Assembly: GCA_004357385.1 (NCBI GenBank)
Contig: SMWF01000019.1
Location: 62,001 to 126,000 of the forward strand
DNA: 64,000 nt
Direction: 5' to 3'
DNA from: Gammaproteobacteria bacterium
GTDB taxonomy: Bacteria > Pseudomonadota > Gammaproteobacteria > Pseudomonadales > Azotimanducaceae
Shown: positions 42,229 through 49,355 of the stretch, in pieces
Position numbering within the stretch: the stretch's first letter is position 1
Layout: each line of letters starts with the position of its first letter
Program-made: the position numbers and the translations under genes
Notes under the pieces: generated by a model
Told to the model about the DNA's origin: nothing
Seen by the model: only the letters and a program-made list of their open reading frames with translations
Database searches by the model: none

Positions 42229-43191
42229 ATGAGCAGAGGTGACCTGATGGGAATCGCGGCGATGCCCGAAATGCCGGACATCGCCAGCGGCCCTCACCAG
42301 AGCCCGGAAGGGACCCTGGACTGGGTTGGTATGGCCGACATTCACCAGCCGTTGCTGGTGCGCGATCGTGATGCCACAAAACAGGTCACCGCCCGTGTTC
42401 AGGTGTACGTGGATATGAACGATGCCGAAACCAAGGGCATCCACATGTCGCGCCTGTATCTGCTGCTCGACGAGCATGCGGCGACCCGCCCACTGACCGC
42501 CGCCGGGCTGAAACTTCTGTTGTCGTCCGTTTTGGAATCGCACCGCGATTTGAGTACCCGTGCCTTCGTGCAGTTCGATTTCGATTACTTTCTGCGTCGC
42601 CCGGCCCTCGTTAGCGACAACTCGGGTTGGGCGTCCTATCCGGTGATCGTCAAAGGAGCCTACGTCGACGATGAGCTGCACATCGAGATTGGGGTCGGGG
42701 TGCTCTACTCCTCGACCTGCCCTTGCTCCGCGGCGCTCGCCCGCCAGCTGATTCAGGAGGCCTTCGACGCCCGGTTCGGCGCGGCGGATGCTGTTGCCAC
42801 CCACGAGGTCCGGGCGTGGCTCGGCACGGAAGAGGGCATCGTTGCGACGCCCCACAGCCAACGCAGCGTGGCAAACATTCTCGTCCGACTGGATCACGAA
42901 CACGTGGATGACCTTCCGATCACCGACATGATCGATCTGGTGGAGCACGCCTTGCAGACACCGGTGCAAGCGGCGGTAAAGCGCGAGGACGAGCAGGAGT
43001 TCGCTCGATTGAACGCTCAGAACCTGATGTTCTGCGAAGACGCGGGACGACGTCTGAAGCACGCGCTGAACGATGACGACCGGCTGCTGGACTACTGGGT
43101 TCGCGTGGAGCACCACGAGTCTCTGCACGCGCACAATGCCGTAGCGATCTTCACCAAAGAGGTCGCAGGCGGTTACCTGCCGATTCCCTGA
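42229..43191 (+). CDS. folE2: GTP cyclohydrolase FolE2 (type IB)
   Basis: Metal-flexible GTP cyclohydrolase for the first step of folate (and queuosine) synthesis. The 320 residues include MNDAETKGIHMSRLYLLL, VLYSSTCPCSAALARQLI with the metal cysteine, and EHHESLHAHNAVA near the C-terminus. In many bacteria FolE2 is a zinc-independent back-up controlled by Zur, but I see no clear Zur box upstream (42196-42228). It may be the only cyclohydrolase of this organism or a second copy beside FolE. Queuosine formation (QueG, this window) also needs its product. Confidence 0.9.
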   Translation: MSRGDLMGIAAMPEMPDIASGPHQSPEGTLDWVGMADIHQPLLVRDRDATKQVTARVQVYVDMNDAETKGIHMSRLYLLLDEHAATRPLTAAGLKLLLSSVLESHRDLSTRAFVQFDFDYFLRRPALVSDNSGWASYPVIVKGAYVDDELHIEIGVGVLYSSTCPCSAALARQLIQEAFDARFGAADAVATHEVRAWLGTEEGIVATPHSQRSVANILVRLDHEHVDDLPITDMIDLVEHALQTPVQAAVKREDEQEFARLNAQNLMFCEDAGRRLKHALNDDDRLLDYWVRVEHHESLHAHNAVAIFTKEVAGGYLPIP

Positions 43192-43223
43192 GCGCTACCA
43201 GCTCAGGTAGCGCTCGAACAAGC

Positions 43224-43310
43224 TGGTGCCGAGGAGAGGACTTGAACCTCCACGGGGTTACCCCCACTAGCACCTGAAGCTAGCGTGTCTACCAATTTCA
43301 CCACCTCGGC
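43224..43310 (-). tRNA. leu tRNA (CAG): tRNA-Leu (anticodon CAG)
   Basis: 87 bases on the minus strand with encoded CCA. Acceptor arms GCCGAGG and CCTCGGC pair fully, the discriminator is A. The anticodon stem CTAGC/GCTAG encloses TTCAGGT, giving anticodon CAG for CTG codons. A long variable arm (TGGGGGTAACCCCGTG) and the T-loop GTTCAAG confirm class II tRNA-Leu. A tRNA-Leu next to rnr is also known from Pseudomonas. Confidence 0.97.
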
Positions 43311-43329
43311 ATGAGACAATGGTGAGGCA

Positions 43330-43351
43330 CTTTCGCGTCGTTTCGCGAAAG
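43330..43351 (-). other. Hairpin in the tRNA-Leu leader
   Basis: CTTTCGCG (43330-43337) and CGCGAAAG (43344-43351) form a perfect 8-bp stem with a six-base loop. It lies between the tRNA-Leu promoter and the tRNA, so it should be in the 5' leader of the precursor. It might guide RNase processing, or be an operator for either divergent gene. Confidence 0.4.
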
Positions 43352-43359
43352 CGGCGCGC

Positions 43360-43388
43360 ACTGTAACCACGCCCCAAAGGCTTGTCAA
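43360..43388 (-). promoter_or_regulatory. Sigma-70 promoter of tRNA-Leu with GC-rich discriminator
   Basis: On the minus strand a perfect TTGACA (43383-43388), a 17-base spacer and TACAGT (43360-43365) are followed at once by GCGCGCCGC. A GC-rich discriminator is the hallmark of stable-RNA promoters repressed by ppGpp/DksA. Transcription would start near 43353, about 43 bases before the mature tRNA. The -35 lies 11 bases before the rnr start on the other strand. Confidence 0.7.
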
Positions 43389-43398
43389 TTGAGGCCCC

Positions 43399-45552
43399 AT
43401 GCCCAAACACCCCATCAAGAGCAGCCGAAAAAGTCGTCCGGCACGCACCCCGTCTCCGCTGACGCCGAGCACCGTGCTCGCACTGTTTCGCGACGCGGCG
43501 CGCCCCCTGAAGTGGCCGCAGATTCGCGGTGCTTCGAAGGTGCATCGTGGCCCGGAGGCCGACCGCTTGCGGGGGCTGTTGCGTGGCTTGTGCCATAGCG
43601 GTGAGCTGTTCATCGACTCCGCGGGCGCGTATCACCTGAGCGATTCGCAAGGCAACGTAACCGGCGAGCTGGAACGACGCGAACGCGGCGCATTTGCGTT
43701 GCGTTGCGATGCGGGGGGTGAGGTCTGGCCCGTCCGGCTGACGCGGCGAACGCGGCTGCGGCCCGGCGATCGGGTGGAGGCACGCATCGTGGAAGACCAG
43801 GCGGTGGTCGTCGAGGTCACGCAACGTTGTGAGCGACCTTTGGTTGGGCGGCTTGTTGCGGGCCAGCGCGGTTGGTACGTCCTGTCGGACTCTCCTGATT
43901 TTCGTGGCCGGGTCGTCCTGGCTCCGGATGGCTTTGGTGATGCGGGTGATGGTGACAGCGTCGCGGTCCGGGTGGTCGGCGAAGACAGCTACGGTTTGAT
44001 CGGCGAGGTCATCGAGGTGATCGCGGCGCGCGACGATCTGCATGTGGCGTCCACGACCCTGCTGGCAGCCTACGACGTTCCGACACAATGGCCCGACGAC
44101 GTTGCCGGTGCGCTGCGGGTCTTGCCCGACCAGGTGATTGCCGAGGATTTTGGTGCCCGGGAGGACCTGTGCGGATTGCCCCTGGTAACCATCGACGGCG
44201 AGACCGCGAAGGATTTCGACGACGCGGTCTACTGCGAGCCGCGTCCTCGTGGTGGCTGGCGCCTGATCGTCGCGATCGCTGACGTGGCCGAATACGTTGG
44301 CCCGGGCGACCCGCTGGATCGGGTAGGCCTCGAGCGGGGCAACTCGGTCTATCTGCCCGACCGCGTGGTGCCCATGCTGCCCGAGGCGTTGTCGAACGAC
44401 CTCTGCTCGCTGCGCCCGGAGGTGCATCGGCTGGCGCTGGTTTGCGACATGCAGGTCTCGGCGACGGGGCGCGTCTCGAAGTTTCGTTTCTACGAGGGGT
44501 TGATCCAATCCTGGGCGCGTCTGACATACACTCGCGTCGCCGGTTTCATCTCCGGCGACCGCGAGGGGATGGGCGCTGAGATCGCAGCATCGCTGAACGC
44601 CATGCACGCGGTATTCAGATGCTTGCGTACCGAGAGGGAGGCGCGTGGGGCACTCGACTTCGAGACGCGCGAACTGAACCTCATCCTGGAAAACGGTCTG
44701 CTGGAACGGATCGAACCGGTCGAACGCAACGCTGCGCACATGCTGATCGAGGAAGCGATGATCGCGGCGAATGTTTGCGCGGCGCGGTTTCTGGAGAGCA
44801 ACGAACGCGCCGGGCTGTATCGCGTGCACGAAGGACCCACTGGAGAGAAGTTCGATGCGCTCCGGGAAGGACTCGCCGCGGCGGGCATCCGGCTTTCGAA
44901 CAGAAAACCGACGCCGAAGGACCTGATGCAGATTCTTGCCGGACTGGGCGACCGGCCGGATCGGGCCCTGCTGGAGACGCTGATTCTTCGCTCCATGACC
45001 CAGGCCATTTACACTCCGTCGAACGCCGGCCACTTCGGCCTCGCGCTGAGCCGCTACATGCACTTCACCTCTCCCATCCGGCGCTATGCCGATCTGGTCG
45101 TGCATCGCGCGATCAAGTCGATACTGTGCCGCGACGGCCAACCCGATCGTAGCGACCTTGGAGAAGTGGGCACGCACATTTCGCTGACCGAGCGGCGGGC
45201 CGAGGAGGTCAGTCGGGCGGTGGAAGACTGGCTGAAGTGCGAGTACGCGGTGCAGTGGGTGGGGCAGACGTTTTCGGGTCGGGTGATTGGGGTCACCGAT
45301 TTTGGTTTGTTCATCGAGCTCGAGGATGTATTCATTCAGGGCCTGCTGCATGTCTCGAACCTCGGTAACGACTATTTCCACTTGAACGGGCCGGGAACCA
45401 GTCTGATCGGGGAACGATCCGGGCGTCATTTCGACATGGGTGCGGAGCTGGAGGTGGTGCTCGCCGACGTTGACGTCGAAGCGCGCAAGATAGACCTGCT
45501 GCTCCCGGGAGCGCGCCACCGCGGTCGGGATAAGCGGAGATCGCGACGGTGA
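43399..45552 (+). CDS. rnr: Ribonuclease R
   Basis: Processive 3'-to-5' exoribonuclease for structured RNA, rRNA quality control and trans-translation. The 717 residues have an N-terminal winged-helix-like region, two cold-shock domains (about 75-235), the RNB catalytic domain with IDGETAKDFDDAVYC (about 270) and TSPIRRYADLVVHRAI, an S1 domain (FSGRVIGVTDFGLFIELE, about 625) and a short basic tail. It is somewhat shorter than E. coli RNase R (813) because both ends are trimmed. The ATG has GAGG at 43391-43394. It overlaps rlmB by four bases. Confidence 0.95.
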   Translation: MPKHPIKSSRKSRPARTPSPLTPSTVLALFRDAARPLKWPQIRGASKVHRGPEADRLRGLLRGLCHSGELFIDSAGAYHLSDSQGNVTGELERRERGAFALRCDAGGEVWPVRLTRRTRLRPGDRVEARIVEDQAVVVEVTQRCERPLVGRLVAGQRGWYVLSDSPDFRGRVVLAPDGFGDAGDGDSVAVRVVGEDSYGLIGEVIEVIAARDDLHVASTTLLAAYDVPTQWPDDVAGALRVLPDQVIAEDFGAREDLCGLPLVTIDGETAKDFDDAVYCEPRPRGGWRLIVAIADVAEYVGPGDPLDRVGLERGNSVYLPDRVVPMLPEALSNDLCSLRPEVHRLALVCDMQVSATGRVSKFRFYEGLIQSWARLTYTRVAGFISGDREGMGAEIAASLNAMHAVFRCLRTEREARGALDFETRELNLILENGLLERIEPVERNAAHMLIEEAMIAANVCAARFLESNERAGLYRVHEGPTGEKFDALREGLAAAGIRLSNRKPTPKDLMQILAGLGDRPDRALLETLILRSMTQAIYTPSNAGHFGLALSRYMHFTSPIRRYADLVVHRAIKSILCRDGQPDRSDLGEVGTHISLTERRAEEVSRAVEDWLKCEYAVQWVGQTFSGRVIGVTDFGLFIELEDVFIQGLLHVSNLGNDYFHLNGPGTSLIGERSGRHFDMGAELEVVLADVDVEARKIDLLLPGARHRGRDKRRSRR

Positions 45553-46301
45553 ACGCCCCACCCGAGGGCGGCGAAGACCGGGTCTTCGGGATCCACGCGG
45601 TTGCAAGCCTGTTGGCAGAGGATTCGCCACGCGTGCGTGCGCTATGGGTACAGTCCGGGTTGCGCAGCGAACGCATCGGGGCGCTGATCGATCAGGCGAA
45701 ACGTGCGGGAATTCGGGTGGAGTCTCATCCGCGTGAACAACTCAGTGCCCGCGCGGAGGGCTCACATCAGGGGGTGCTGGCGTTCTGCCACGCCATGGCA
45801 CTTGCCGATGAGCACGAATTGGAGCGGCGCTGGTCCGAATTTACACAACCGCTGCTGCTGGTTCTGGATGGGGTTCTCGATCCACGCAACCTCGGCGCAT
45901 GCCTGCGCAGCGCCGAGGCCGCCGGCGTGGATGCCGTGTTGTTGCCGAAACGCCGCAGCGCGCCGGTTTCGGCGGTGGCGCGCAAGGTGGCCTCGGGTGC
46001 CGCGGAACGATTGTTCATCGTCGAAGTGTCGAACCTGGCGCGACGGCTTGAGTGGCTGAAGAAGCAGGGGGTCTGGCTGATTGGCGCCCTGGGTGAAGCG
46101 TCCGTTGGCTACGCCAGCGTGGATCTCACCGTTCCCACGGCATTGGTATTGGGTGGCGAGGAGCAGGGACTGCGCAAACTGACCCGGCAAGCGTGCGACT
46201 ACCTGGTCTCAATTCCAATGCACGGCAAGGTTTCGAGCCTGAATGTCTCCGTTGCGGCGGGAATCCTGCTTTTCGAGGCCCTCAGGCAGCGCGAAGGCTG
46301 A
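45549..46301 (+). CDS. rlmB: 23S rRNA (guanosine-2'-O-)-methyltransferase RlmB
   Basis: SPOUT-fold methyltransferase for G2251 of 23S rRNA. The 250 residues carry the N-terminal substrate domain (VFGIHAVASLL) and the knotted SpoU motifs DPRNLGACLRSAEAAGVDAV, LVLGGEEQGL and IPMHGKVSSLNVSVAAG. The GTG start overlaps the rnr stop (GTGA), implying coupling; the rnr-rlmB pair is conserved in gammaproteobacteria. Confidence 0.95.
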   Translation: MNAPPEGGEDRVFGIHAVASLLAEDSPRVRALWVQSGLRSERIGALIDQAKRAGIRVESHPREQLSARAEGSHQGVLAFCHAMALADEHELERRWSEFTQPLLLVLDGVLDPRNLGACLRSAEAAGVDAVLLPKRRSAPVSAVARKVASGAAERLFIVEVSNLARRLEWLKKQGVWLIGALGEASVGYASVDLTVPTALVLGGEEQGLRKLTRQACDYLVSIPMHGKVSSLNVSVAAGILLFEALRQREG

Positions 46302-46304
46302 TGG

Positions 46305-46333
46305 TTGCACCGCGGCGCGGCGTCTCCTAGAAT
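46305..46333 (+). promoter_or_regulatory. Promoter of the rpsF-rpsR-rplI operon
   Basis: TTGCAC (46305-46310), 17-base spacer, TAGAAT (46328-46333), followed directly by GCGCGCC, the same discriminator seen at the tRNA-Leu promoter. It begins four bases after the rlmB stop. The -10 matches five of six positions, the -35 only the TTG. Confidence 0.5.
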
Positions 46334-46388
46334 GCGCGCCTCTCGAAAATATGATGGCCTGGTGACGGGTCGATCTCCTTGCTTCACA

Positions 46389-46419
46389 CCGCTCGCGTAT
46401 GACTGCGTCGGATCGCGGG
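46389..46419 (+). promoter_or_regulatory. Candidate structured leader upstream of rpsF
   Basis: CTCGCG (46392-46397) pairs with CGCGGG (46414-46419), with an inner GAC/GTC stem, and CCG (46389-46391) sits just 5' of the stem. Many bacteria autoregulate rpsF through an S6:S18-binding leader with a conserved CCG. The likeness is loose and not tested by covariation. Confidence 0.25.
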
Positions 46420-46452
46420 TTTGAGTGGAAGCACAAGCCAGAAGGAGGCTTT

Positions 46453-47025
46453 ATGCGGCATTACGAAGTCGTGTTTCTCGTGCACCCTGATCAGTCGGAT
46501 CAGGTCCCCGGAATGTTGGAACGCTACCAGGCGCTGATTGAGCGTGGCGGCGGTACCGTGCATCGGCTGGAAGACTGGGGCCGGCGGCAATTGGCCTTCT
46601 CCGTCAAAAAGATTCACAAAGCGCACTACCTCCTCATGAACATCGAGGTCGACAACGCGACCCTGGATGAACTGACCAGTGCGTTCCGTTTCAACGATGC
46701 GGTGTTGCGCAACATGATCATTCTGCGCAAGGAAGCGGAGACTGAGATTTCCAAAATCTACGCCGAAGAACTTCGCGACCAGGAAAAGACTCGTGAACGC
46801 GATCGACGCCGCGAAGAAGAGCTGGCCGTGCGTCGCGCTGCCGCGGCGGCAGAAGCCAAGGCCGCGAGTGAAGCTGAGGACAAACCGGTGGCCGAGGCGG
46901 AACCCGACGCAGCTAAGGCGGACGAAACTGAGGCGGACGAAACTAAAGCGGACGAACCTAAGGCGGACGCAGATACGTCGGATGCCGCTGAACCCGATGC
47001 ATCGAAAGCGGAACAGGAGGCCTGA
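46453..47025 (+). CDS. rpsF: 30S ribosomal protein S6 with long acidic C-terminal tail
   Basis: 190 residues. The first 100 are a normal S6 ([49 protein letters not shown]). A basic/acidic helix ([14 protein letters not shown]) follows, then a low-complexity tail of about 60 residues rich in Ala, Asp, Glu and Lys. S6 of E. coli is 131-135 residues, so the tail is an extension. Part of it is written in a 15-base tandem repeat. The ATG 46453 is fixed by AAGGAGG (46442-46448). First gene of the rpsF-rpsR-rplI operon; binds 16S rRNA with S18. Confidence 0.95.
   Translation: MRHYEVVFLVHPDQSDQVPGMLERYQALIERGGGTVHRLEDWGRRQLAFSVKKIHKAHYLLMNIEVDNATLDELTSAFRFNDAVLRNMIILRKEAETEISKIYAEELRDQEKTRERDRRREEELAVRRAAAAAEAKAASEAEDKPVAEAEPDAAKADETEADETKADEPKADADTSDAAEPDASKAEQEA
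46918..46977 (+). repeat. 15-base tandem repeat inside rpsF
   Basis: Four units starting GCGGAC: 46918-46932, 46933-46947, 46948-46962 and a diverged 46963-46977. They encode [15 protein letters not shown] and ADADT. The unit length is a multiple of three, so copy-number change would lengthen or shorten the S6 tail without a frameshift. Confidence 0.85.
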
Positions 47026-47027
47026 GC

Positions 47028-47255
47028 ATGGCGCGCAATTTTCGACGTAAGAAGTACTGCCGTTTCACGGCCGAGGGAATCAAGGAGATCGACTACAAGG
47101 ATCTCGACCTGCTCAAGCAATACATCACCGAGACGGGCAAGATCGTGCCAAGCCGCATTACCGGTACCAGCGCACGCTACCAGCGACAGTTGGCGTTGGC
47201 CGTTAAGCGGGCACGTTTTCTGGCGTTGCTACCCTACACGGATCAACACGAGTAG
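47028..47255 (+). CDS. rpsR: 30S ribosomal protein S18
   Basis: 75 residues, basic, with the S18 signature [17 protein letters not shown] and [20 protein letters not shown]. It partners S6 on the platform of the small subunit. It begins two bases after the rpsF stop, without the priB gene that enteric bacteria carry between them. Confidence 0.97.
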   Translation: MARNFRRKKYCRFTAEGIKEIDYKDLDLLKQYITETGKIVPSRITGTSARYQRQLALAVKRARFLALLPYTDQHE

Positions 47256-47276
47256 GCCGGCGCAAAGGAGTCAAGC

Positions 47277-47723
47277 ATGAACATCATTCTGTTGGAGCGG
47301 GTGGCGAACCTCGGTGATCTCGGCGACGAAGTCGCGGTCAAGGCGGGGTATGCGCGTAACTTTCTTATTCCACAAGGCAAAGCGGCCCGCGCGACTGACG
47401 AGAACCGGAAAGTGTTCGAGGCGCGTCGCGCCGAGCTGGAACAAGCTGCGCTGCAGCTCATGGGCGCAGCTGAGCGACGGGCCGCGCAACTGGTCGATGT
47501 AAGCGTCACCATCGTTGCGAAGTCCGGGGAGGAAGGCAAACTGTACGGCTCCGTGGGGGCCCAGGACATTGTCGACGCGCTGGCCGAGCAGGGCATCGAG
47601 GTTGCGCGCACCGAGGTCCGCATGCCGGAGGGCGCGATCCGCGCGCTGGGTGAGTACGAGATCGGCATTCATCTGCACACCGACGTCGATTCAATTGTGC
47701 GCGTCGAGGTACTCCCGGAGTAG
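47277..47723 (+). CDS. rplI: 50S ribosomal protein L9
   Basis: 148 residues with the N-terminal globular domain (NIILLERVANLGDLGDEVAV, GYARNFLIP), the long connecting helix and the C-terminal rRNA-binding domain. AAAGGAG precedes the ATG. Last gene of the rpsF operon. Confidence 0.97.
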   Translation: MNIILLERVANLGDLGDEVAVKAGYARNFLIPQGKAARATDENRKVFEARRAELEQAALQLMGAAERRAAQLVDVSVTIVAKSGEEGKLYGSVGAQDIVDALAEQGIEVARTEVRMPEGAIRALGEYEIGIHLHTDVDSIVRVEVLPE

Positions 47724-47744
47724 AGACGCAACGGGTAGGAACTT

Positions 47745-47816
47745 GCCGACGATTCCCCCCAGAGTCCCACCCATTGCTACCACGTTTCTCCCGCCTCTCT
47801 CGCCCTCTTTCACCTC
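47745..47816 (+). terminator. C-rich, G-poor stretch: possible Rho-utilisation site after rplI
   Basis: The 155 bases between rplI and dnaB contain no gene. From 47745 to 47816 the plus strand is strikingly C- and T-rich and poor in G (for example TTTCTCCCGCCTCTCTCG), unlike the surrounding DNA. No intrinsic hairpin plus T-tract is seen, so a Rho-dependent end of the rpsF operon is plausible. Confidence 0.35.
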
Positions 47817-47878
47817 GGAGGCTCGCCTGCTGAGCCGTTCGCTGCTATCGTAATCGCCCAGCCGCGAGTACATTTTTG

Positions 47879-49342
47879 ATGTCCGAATCGGTACCAGAAT
47901 CCGAACCCGCGCCGGGCAGCGCGGCTGCCGGTGCCACGTCCGAATCATCGAGCGCGGCGTCGGCCTCGGTATCGGTACAGATGCCAGGACAGTTGAAGGT
48001 TCCCCCCCATTCGGTGGAGGCCGAACAGTCTGTACTTGGCGGGCTGATGTTGAACAACGATGCCTGGTTCAACGTCGCCGATACCGTTTTCGCCGGGGAT
48101 TTCTATCGCCCCCAGCACAAGACTATCTTCGAGGCCATGACGCAACTCGCCGATGACAACCAGCCGCTTGACGCGGTGACGCTGTCCGAGGCGCTCAGCA
48201 ATCGCGGGTTGCTCGAGAGAGCGGGCGGCATTCCTTATCTCGCGGAACTCGCGGAGAGCACCCCGGGCGCAAGTAACGTGGTCGCCTATGCCGGTATCGT
48301 TCGGGAACGTTCCACGTTGCGCCAGCTCATCGCCGCCGCCAGCAAGATTGCCGACGCCGCCTTTCGGCCCGAGGGGCGTCCCAGCGCGGAATTACTGGAC
48401 ATGGCCGAATCTGAAGTCTTCAGAATTCATGAAGGTCGGTTGCGGGACGGGGGCCCGCAACCGGTGGTACCGCTGCTGACCAGTGCGGTTGAACGAATCG
48501 AAAAGCTCTTCGAATCGCGCGGCCCGATTACCGGGCTGGCAACCGGATTTGGCGATCTCGATAGGAAAACCGCAGGACTGCATCCATCGGACCTCATCAT
48601 CATCGCGGGGCGGCCTTCCATGGGTAAGACCAGCCTGGCGATGAACATGGTCGAACATGCCTTGCTCGGTGACGATGGCGAAGGCGCGGTGCTGGTGTTC
48701 TCACTGGAGATGTCCTCTGAACAACTGATCATGCGCATGTTGTCCTCGCTCGGACGGATTGATCAGAGCCGCATGCGCACCGGTAACATGCATGACGATG
48801 ACTGGCCTCGATTTACCTCGGCGGTCAGCCAGTTGAAGGACAAGAATTTCTTCATTGACGACACGCCGGCGATCACGCCCAACGAATTGCGCACCCGCGC
48901 CCGCCGGATCGCACGTGAAAATGGTGGGCTGCGCCTGATCGTGGTCGACTATTTGCAGCTGATGCGGTCCAACGAGCGGGCGGACAACCGTACCGGGGAG
49001 ATTTCCGAGATCTCGCGCTCGCTCAAAGCGATCGCCAAGGAAATGAAGTGCCCGGTGATTGCCGCATCGCAGCTGAATCGCGCGCTGGAAAGCCGCCCAG
49101 ATAAGCGCCCACTGATGTCGGACTTACGCGAATCCGGCGCGATTGAGCAGGATGCGGACCTCATTCTGTTCATCTATCGGGATGAGGTCTACAACCCCGA
49201 CTCCGTGGACAAAGGGATTGCCGAGATCAACATCGGCAAGCAGCGCAACGGTCCGATCGGCCGGATCCGGTTGAAGTTCATGGACAGCCTGACCAAGTTC
49301 GAGAACCTCGAACAAGGCGACTACGCGAACTACATCAGCTGA
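47879..49342 (+). CDS. dnaB: Replicative DNA helicase DnaB
   Basis: Hexameric 5'-to-3' helicase that drives the replication fork. The 487 residues start with about 40 residues of Ser/Ala/Pro/Glu-rich extension, then the N-terminal helicase-collar domain (PPHSVEAEQSVLGGLMLNND), the linker helix, and the RecA-like domain with GRPSMGKTSLAMN (Walker A), DYLQLM (Walker B) and SDLRESGAIEQDAD. ATG 47879 is preferred over the TTG one codon upstream. No intein is present. radA follows after 13 bases. Confidence 0.95.
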   Translation: MSESVPESEPAPGSAAAGATSESSSAASASVSVQMPGQLKVPPHSVEAEQSVLGGLMLNNDAWFNVADTVFAGDFYRPQHKTIFEAMTQLADDNQPLDAVTLSEALSNRGLLERAGGIPYLAELAESTPGASNVVAYAGIVRERSTLRQLIAAASKIADAAFRPEGRPSAELLDMAESEVFRIHEGRLRDGGPQPVVPLLTSAVERIEKLFESRGPITGLATGFGDLDRKTAGLHPSDLIIIAGRPSMGKTSLAMNMVEHALLGDDGEGAVLVFSLEMSSEQLIMRMLSSLGRIDQSRMRTGNMHDDDWPRFTSAVSQLKDKNFFIDDTPAITPNELRTRARRIARENGGLRLIVVDYLQLMRSNERADNRTGEISEISRSLKAIAKEMKCPVIAASQLNRALESRPDKRPLMSDLRESGAIEQDADLILFIYRDEVYNPDSVDKGIAEINIGKQRNGPIGRIRLKFMDSLTKFENLEQGDYANYIS

Positions 49343-49355
49343 GCCGACCGAATCA

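Noticed and set aside
43267-45630. 787-codon open frame on the minus strand opposite rnr
   Set aside because: Runs through the tRNA-Leu gene and all of rnr; composition is Arg/His/Gln-rich as expected of an antisense frame.
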